A DNA stretch of 64,000 nucleotides, taken from positions 1 through 64,000 of the forward strand of contig NZ_PABT01000023.1 in the NCBI RefSeq assembly GCF_002699205.1, written 5' to 3'. Source of the DNA: Allomuricauda sp. GTDB taxonomy: Bacteria; Bacteroidota; Bacteroidia; Flavobacteriales; Flavobacteriaceae. Both the position numbers and the translations under genes were made by a program. Below are positions 61,353-64,000 of the stretch, in pieces. The first letter of the stretch is position 1. Each line of letters starts with the position of its first letter. A model generated the notes under the pieces. It made no database searches. It worked only from the letters and a program-made list of their open reading frames with translations, and was not told the DNA's origin.

Positions 61353-62408
61353 TTAAAGTTCCTTGGTAATCTTGTCCAATAGGATTTTGGCAGCGTAAAA
61401 GGGTGATATTTTATGCTCCTCGATAGCAGTCAATAATGCGGCCTGTTCCTTTTTAAAGGTCTCTTTTTGATGAAAAAATTGTTTGATGTACTCGTCCACT
61501 GTCTGAAGGAACCAGTTTTTATTCTGCAGTTTCCGATTTTTTTCAAAAAAGCCGTTTTTCTTGTTATGCGCAACAAATTGTTGCACCATTTCCCATATTT
61601 CCGTGATCCCCGTGTTTTCCATCGCAGAACATTTCATCACCTTGGGAACCCATCCATTGGCTTTTGGTGGATATAGGTGCAAAGCTCTCGAAAATTCGGT
61701 AACGGCAAGTTTGGCGCGTTCCAGGTTACTGCCATCTGCCTTATTGATTGCGATTGCATCGGCCATTTCCATAATTCCCCTTTTAATACCCTGGAGTTCG
61801 TCTCCAGCACCCGATAATTTCAGCAAAAGGAAAAAATCCACCATACTGTGCACTGCAATTTCGCTTTGGCCCACACCTACGGTTTCCACCATTATGACAT
61901 TGTAACCTGCTGCTTCGCAGAGGATAATGCTTTCACGTGTTTTCCGTGCCACCCCGCCCAAGGAGGTTCCCGAAGGGGAGGGGCGTATAAAGGCATTGGG
62001 ATCTTTGGCAAGGGTCTCCATTCGGGTTTTATCTCCCAAAATACTTCCTTTGCTCAGTGAACTGGTAGGGTCCACGGCGAGAACGGCCACTTTGTTTCCT
62101 TGGTCGGTCAATGTTTTTCCCAAGGTTTCAATAAACGAACTTTTTCCTACGCCGGGCACTCCGGTAATGCCCAGCCGAATACTTTTGTTGGGACGGGCCA
62201 AACATTTTTCTATTACGGTATTGGCTTTATCAAAATGGGCGGGTTTGGTGCTCTCCAATAAGGTAATGGCCTTGGCCAACATGGCTTTGTTCCCATCAAA
62301 AATACCTTGGGCCAAATCTTCCGCAGAAATCTCTTTCTTTCTAAGGGATTTGATTTTTGAAATGGTATCCGGGTATATTTTGTTTTCTTCTGTCAAGGGT
62401 GATTTCAT
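61353..62408 (-). CDS. meaB: Methylmalonyl-CoA mutase-associated GTPase MeaB
   Basis: A 351-residue G3E GTPase: Walker A GVPGVGKSS (about 83-91), switch and Walker B segment (AVLAVDPTSSLSKGSILGD), and NKADGSN for guanine specificity. MeaB loads and protects adenosylcobalamin on methylmalonyl-CoA mutase. No mutase gene is in the window. Single gene, length as usual. Confidence 0.94.
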   Translation of the reverse strand: MKSPLTEENKIYPDTISKIKSLRKKEISAEDLAQGIFDGNKAMLAKAITLLESTKPAHFDKANTVIEKCLARPNKSIRLGITGVPGVGKSSFIETLGKTLTDQGNKVAVLAVDPTSSLSKGSILGDKTRMETLAKDPNAFIRPSPSGTSLGGVARKTRESIILCEAAGYNVIMVETVGVGQSEIAVHSMVDFFLLLKLSGAGDELQGIKRGIMEMADAIAINKADGSNLERAKLAVTEFSRALHLYPPKANGWVPKVMKCSAMENTGITEIWEMVQQFVAHNKKNGFFEKNRKLQNKNWFLQTVDEYIKQFFHQKETFKKEQAALLTAIEEHKISPFYAAKILLDKITKEL

Positions 62409-62606
62409 CTAGATCAACACGAATTTATAAAGATTTTACGGGTTTGTGTGCACTTGGGGTGTATATGGTCACTTTTTCTTTTATCCATTTCACAAAAATT
62501 TAATATCCGTATAATCGGACTTCCGCCCACAAATTGGTACCTTATTGGTTGAATGATCGGTTCCTGTCAAGGTGCCGATTTTTATGAACCTATAAACATT
62601 TAAAAG

Positions 62607-63032
62607 ATGAAGACTATTTTTGAGGCCAAGGCCACTAATACGGGAGGAAGAGCTGGACACGTGACAAGTGAGGACGGCGTTTTGGATTTTGACATCAGTA
62701 TGCCGAATTCCAAAGGAAAGCCAGACCCAAAGTCCACAAATCCTGAAGAACTTTTCGCCGCAGCCTACTCCACCTGTTACGCTGGGGCCGTGGAAGCTGT
62801 AGCCAAGAGTCACAATGTGGAGGATCTTGGAGATTTCAGCGTAACGGCCATTGTGGCGTTTAATAAAGAGGAGGAAGGCTTTTTCTTGGAAGTGACCTTG
62901 GATACCTATTTGCCCACGGTAACTAAGGAAATGGGGGAAACCATAATCAAGGAAGCTCACGAAATGTGCCCTTATAGCAAGGCCACACGTGACAATATTA
63001 CTGTACACCTGAATCTATTGATGGACGAGTAA
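62607..63032 (+). CDS. ohr: Organic hydroperoxide resistance protein (OsmC/Ohr)
   Basis: A 141-residue Ohr/OsmC protein: MKTIFEAKATNTGGRAGHV, the first cysteine in AAAYSTCYAGAVEAVAKS (about 57) and the second in HEMCPYSKATRDNI (about 125). Ohr reduces organic hydroperoxides with lipoyl-protein or thiol help. It stands alone with a strong terminator. Confidence 0.95.
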   Translation: MKTIFEAKATNTGGRAGHVTSEDGVLDFDISMPNSKGKPDPKSTNPEELFAAAYSTCYAGAVEAVAKSHNVEDLGDFSVTAIVAFNKEEEGFFLEVTLDTYLPTVTKEMGETIIKEAHEMCPYSKATRDNITVHLNLLMDE

Positions 63033-63054
63033 AACACATAACTTTTTAATAATG

Positions 63055-63087
63055 AGCCCCGTTGATGACCATCAACGGGGCTTTTTT
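63055..63087 (+). terminator. Terminator after ohr
   Basis: AGCCCCGTTGAT (63055-63066) and ATCAACGGGGCT (63071-63082) pair exactly around GACC, followed by T6. Confidence 0.95.
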
Positions 63088-63123
63088 GTTAAAAATGAGC
63101 TAAAAACAACCTAATTTGCAACG

Positions 63124-63720
63124 TTGCAGTATTTGCATCGTCCTTACTACGGAACAACTAAAGAACCAGACATAGAACCGACTGTGCTCCATATTGAGCT
63201 TGTAGAAAAGTGCAAGGCGAACGACCGTCAGGCGCAAATGAAACTGTATCGTCAGTATTGCGATGGCATGTTCTGTGTAGCTATGCGATTTCTCAAAAAT
63301 GCGGATGATGCGGAAGATGTCCTACAGGATTCATTTATAAAAGCCTTTCAGCGTATAGGACAGTTTCAAGGAGAAGTAACATTTGGGGCTTGGTTGAAAC
63401 GAATCGTGGTGAACCGGTGTATTGATTTTTTAAAATCAAAACATCAGCAAACGGTGGAATTGAAGGAAAGTTATCTACATGTGACGGAGGAGCATGATTG
63501 GTCGGTGGAAGAGGGGATTTCCGTTGCACAAGTGAAGGAAGCCATTGAAGAACTTCCACAAAAATATAGATATGTGGTGCAATTGTTCTTGGTCGAAGGG
63601 TATGATCATGCGGAAATAGCAGAAATTTTGGGTATAACGGAAACCGCATCCAGAACCCGGCTGCTTAGAGGAAAAGCCCAATTAAAAGAAAAATTAAAGG
63701 ATATAGCTTATGGCACGTGA
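63124..63720 (+). CDS. ECF-type RNA polymerase sigma factor
   Basis: A 198-residue extracytoplasmic-function sigma factor. Region 2 is in YCDGMFCVAMRFLKNADDAE followed by VLQDSFIKAF (-10 recognition), and region 4 in ELPQKYRYVVQLFLVEGYDH then AEIAEILGITETASRTRLLR (-35 recognition helix). The start is unsure: TTG at 63124 gives MQYLHRPYYG, but the family pattern and a GTG at 63184 (about residue 21) fit the usual length better. Its stop overlaps the next gene's start by 11 bases. Confidence 0.88.
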   Translation: MQYLHRPYYGTTKEPDIEPTVLHIELVEKCKANDRQAQMKLYRQYCDGMFCVAMRFLKNADDAEDVLQDSFIKAFQRIGQFQGEVTFGAWLKRIVVNRCIDFLKSKHQQTVELKESYLHVTEEHDWSVEEGISVAQVKEAIEELPQKYRYVVQLFLVEGYDHAEIAEILGITETASRTRLLRGKAQLKEKLKDIAYGT

Positions 63721-64000
63721 TCTCAGGAAATTGTTTGAAAAGGAAAGGGAGCAAAAACGCTACAACATGAAGGATGGTCATGAGGACCGTTTTTTAGCCA
63801 AGCTGGAGGCCGAGTTGCCCAATGATCCTCCTAAGAGAAAAATCTTTTCCCTTTGGATGCAAATTGCCGCATCTGTTGTGGTGGCTGTGGGACTGTCTTT
63901 TTATTATTTCAACAGCAATGAAAATACGACAAGTCCCAATGGAAAGGTGACGGTTGTGGACAATGATAATCCGAATGGTGATGTTCAGGGCATTTCATTA
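63710..64000 (+). CDS. Probable anti-sigma factor (partial, runs off the edge)
   Basis: The frame from ATG 63710 (MARDLRKLFEKEREQKRYNM) reads openly to the window end, 97 residues so far. It has a charged cytoplasmic N-terminal part, a membrane helix at about 49-66 (IAASVVVAVGLSFYYF) and a periplasmic part rich in N, S and P. Encoded overlapping the ECF sigma gene and of the anti-sigma shape, it is probably its membrane-bound inhibitor. It may be truncated only by the window edge. Confidence 0.7.
   Translation, partial: MARDLRKLFEKEREQKRYNMKDGHEDRFLAKLEAELPNDPPKRKIFSLWMQIAASVVVAVGLSFYYFNSNENTTSPNGKVTVVDNDNPNGDVQGISL

Noticed and set aside
1..64000. CRISPR array, tRNA, rRNA or complete insertion sequence
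   Set aside because: No evenly spaced repeats, cloverleaf-like segments, rRNA-like sequence or transposase gene was found on reading; a dedicated search would be needed to exclude short tRNA genes completely.

Overview
The window looks like a chromosomal segment of a marine flavobacterium (family Flavobacteriaceae, possibly Muricauda/Allomuricauda-like; the genus is inference). The evidence is family-level: a protein with a type IX secretion (gliding-motility) C-terminal domain, the Bacteroidota-type long NusB followed by a DUF1573 lipoprotein and YajC, DUF3276 and DUF5606 proteins, a cyclophilin-FKBP fusion, and promoter motifs of the Bacteroidota type (TAnnTTTG) with no Shine-Dalgarno sequences. 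No rRNA, tRNA, CRISPR array or insertion sequence was recognised. Most of the window is ordinary core genome, with a few accessory patches.

Layout. 1-1200: GC-rich folded repeats and an IntI-like tyrosine recombinase, possibly the edge of an integron-like element. 1.2-9.3 kb: immunophilin, two tiny paralogous membrane peptides found between annotated genes, cold-shock protein, peroxiredoxin, thioredoxin-like protein, DUF3276, ABC exporter, then nusB-DUF1573-yajC. 9.3-18 kb is the most accessory stretch: a broken copy of a membrane protein gene, a sulfatase, an operon SDR - metallo-hydrolase - membrane protein (intact paralogue of the broken one) - AraC regulator, and a LysR regulator divergent from a DMT exporter. 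18-31.4 kb: housekeeping (pepT, pyrD, HMG-CoA lyase, guaB, lysA, sucC, hsp20) with a frameshifted membrane protein gene at 23.2-23.7 kb. 31.4-42.8 kb: uvrB, a T9SS-exported FN3-like protein, an ABC-2 transporter, NdpA-like nucleoid protein, and a tight operon tsaC-cca-ctaA. 42.8-47.8 kb: surface-glycan genes including UDP-galactopyranose mutase and a galactofuranosyltransferase-like enzyme. 47.8-57 kb: dapD, ruvX-def-DUF5606, a three-gene glycoside-degradation island (GH20, SGNH esterase, GH3), mazG, and a MATE exporter. 57-61.3 kb: a lipid-linked-sugar set (PAP2, GT39/ArnT-like, UPF0104 and a GtrB/DPM1-like GT2) in two convergent transcripts. 61.3-64 kb: meaB, ohr, an ECF sigma factor and the start of its probable anti-sigma partner.

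How the parts work together. The carbohydrate-active genes (sulfatase, GH20, GH3, SGNH esterase) suggest use of sulfated or amino-sugar-containing algal or animal glycans, though no SusC/SusD pair is present. The glycosyltransferase groups at 42.8-47.8 and 57-61.3 kb point to lipopolysaccharide or cell-envelope glycan assembly, with galactofuranose as a likely component. Regulation visible in sequence includes a pair of identical palindromes before hsp20, TTGATTAA/TTAATCAA repeats in the LysR intergenic space, and strong intrinsic terminators after several genes.
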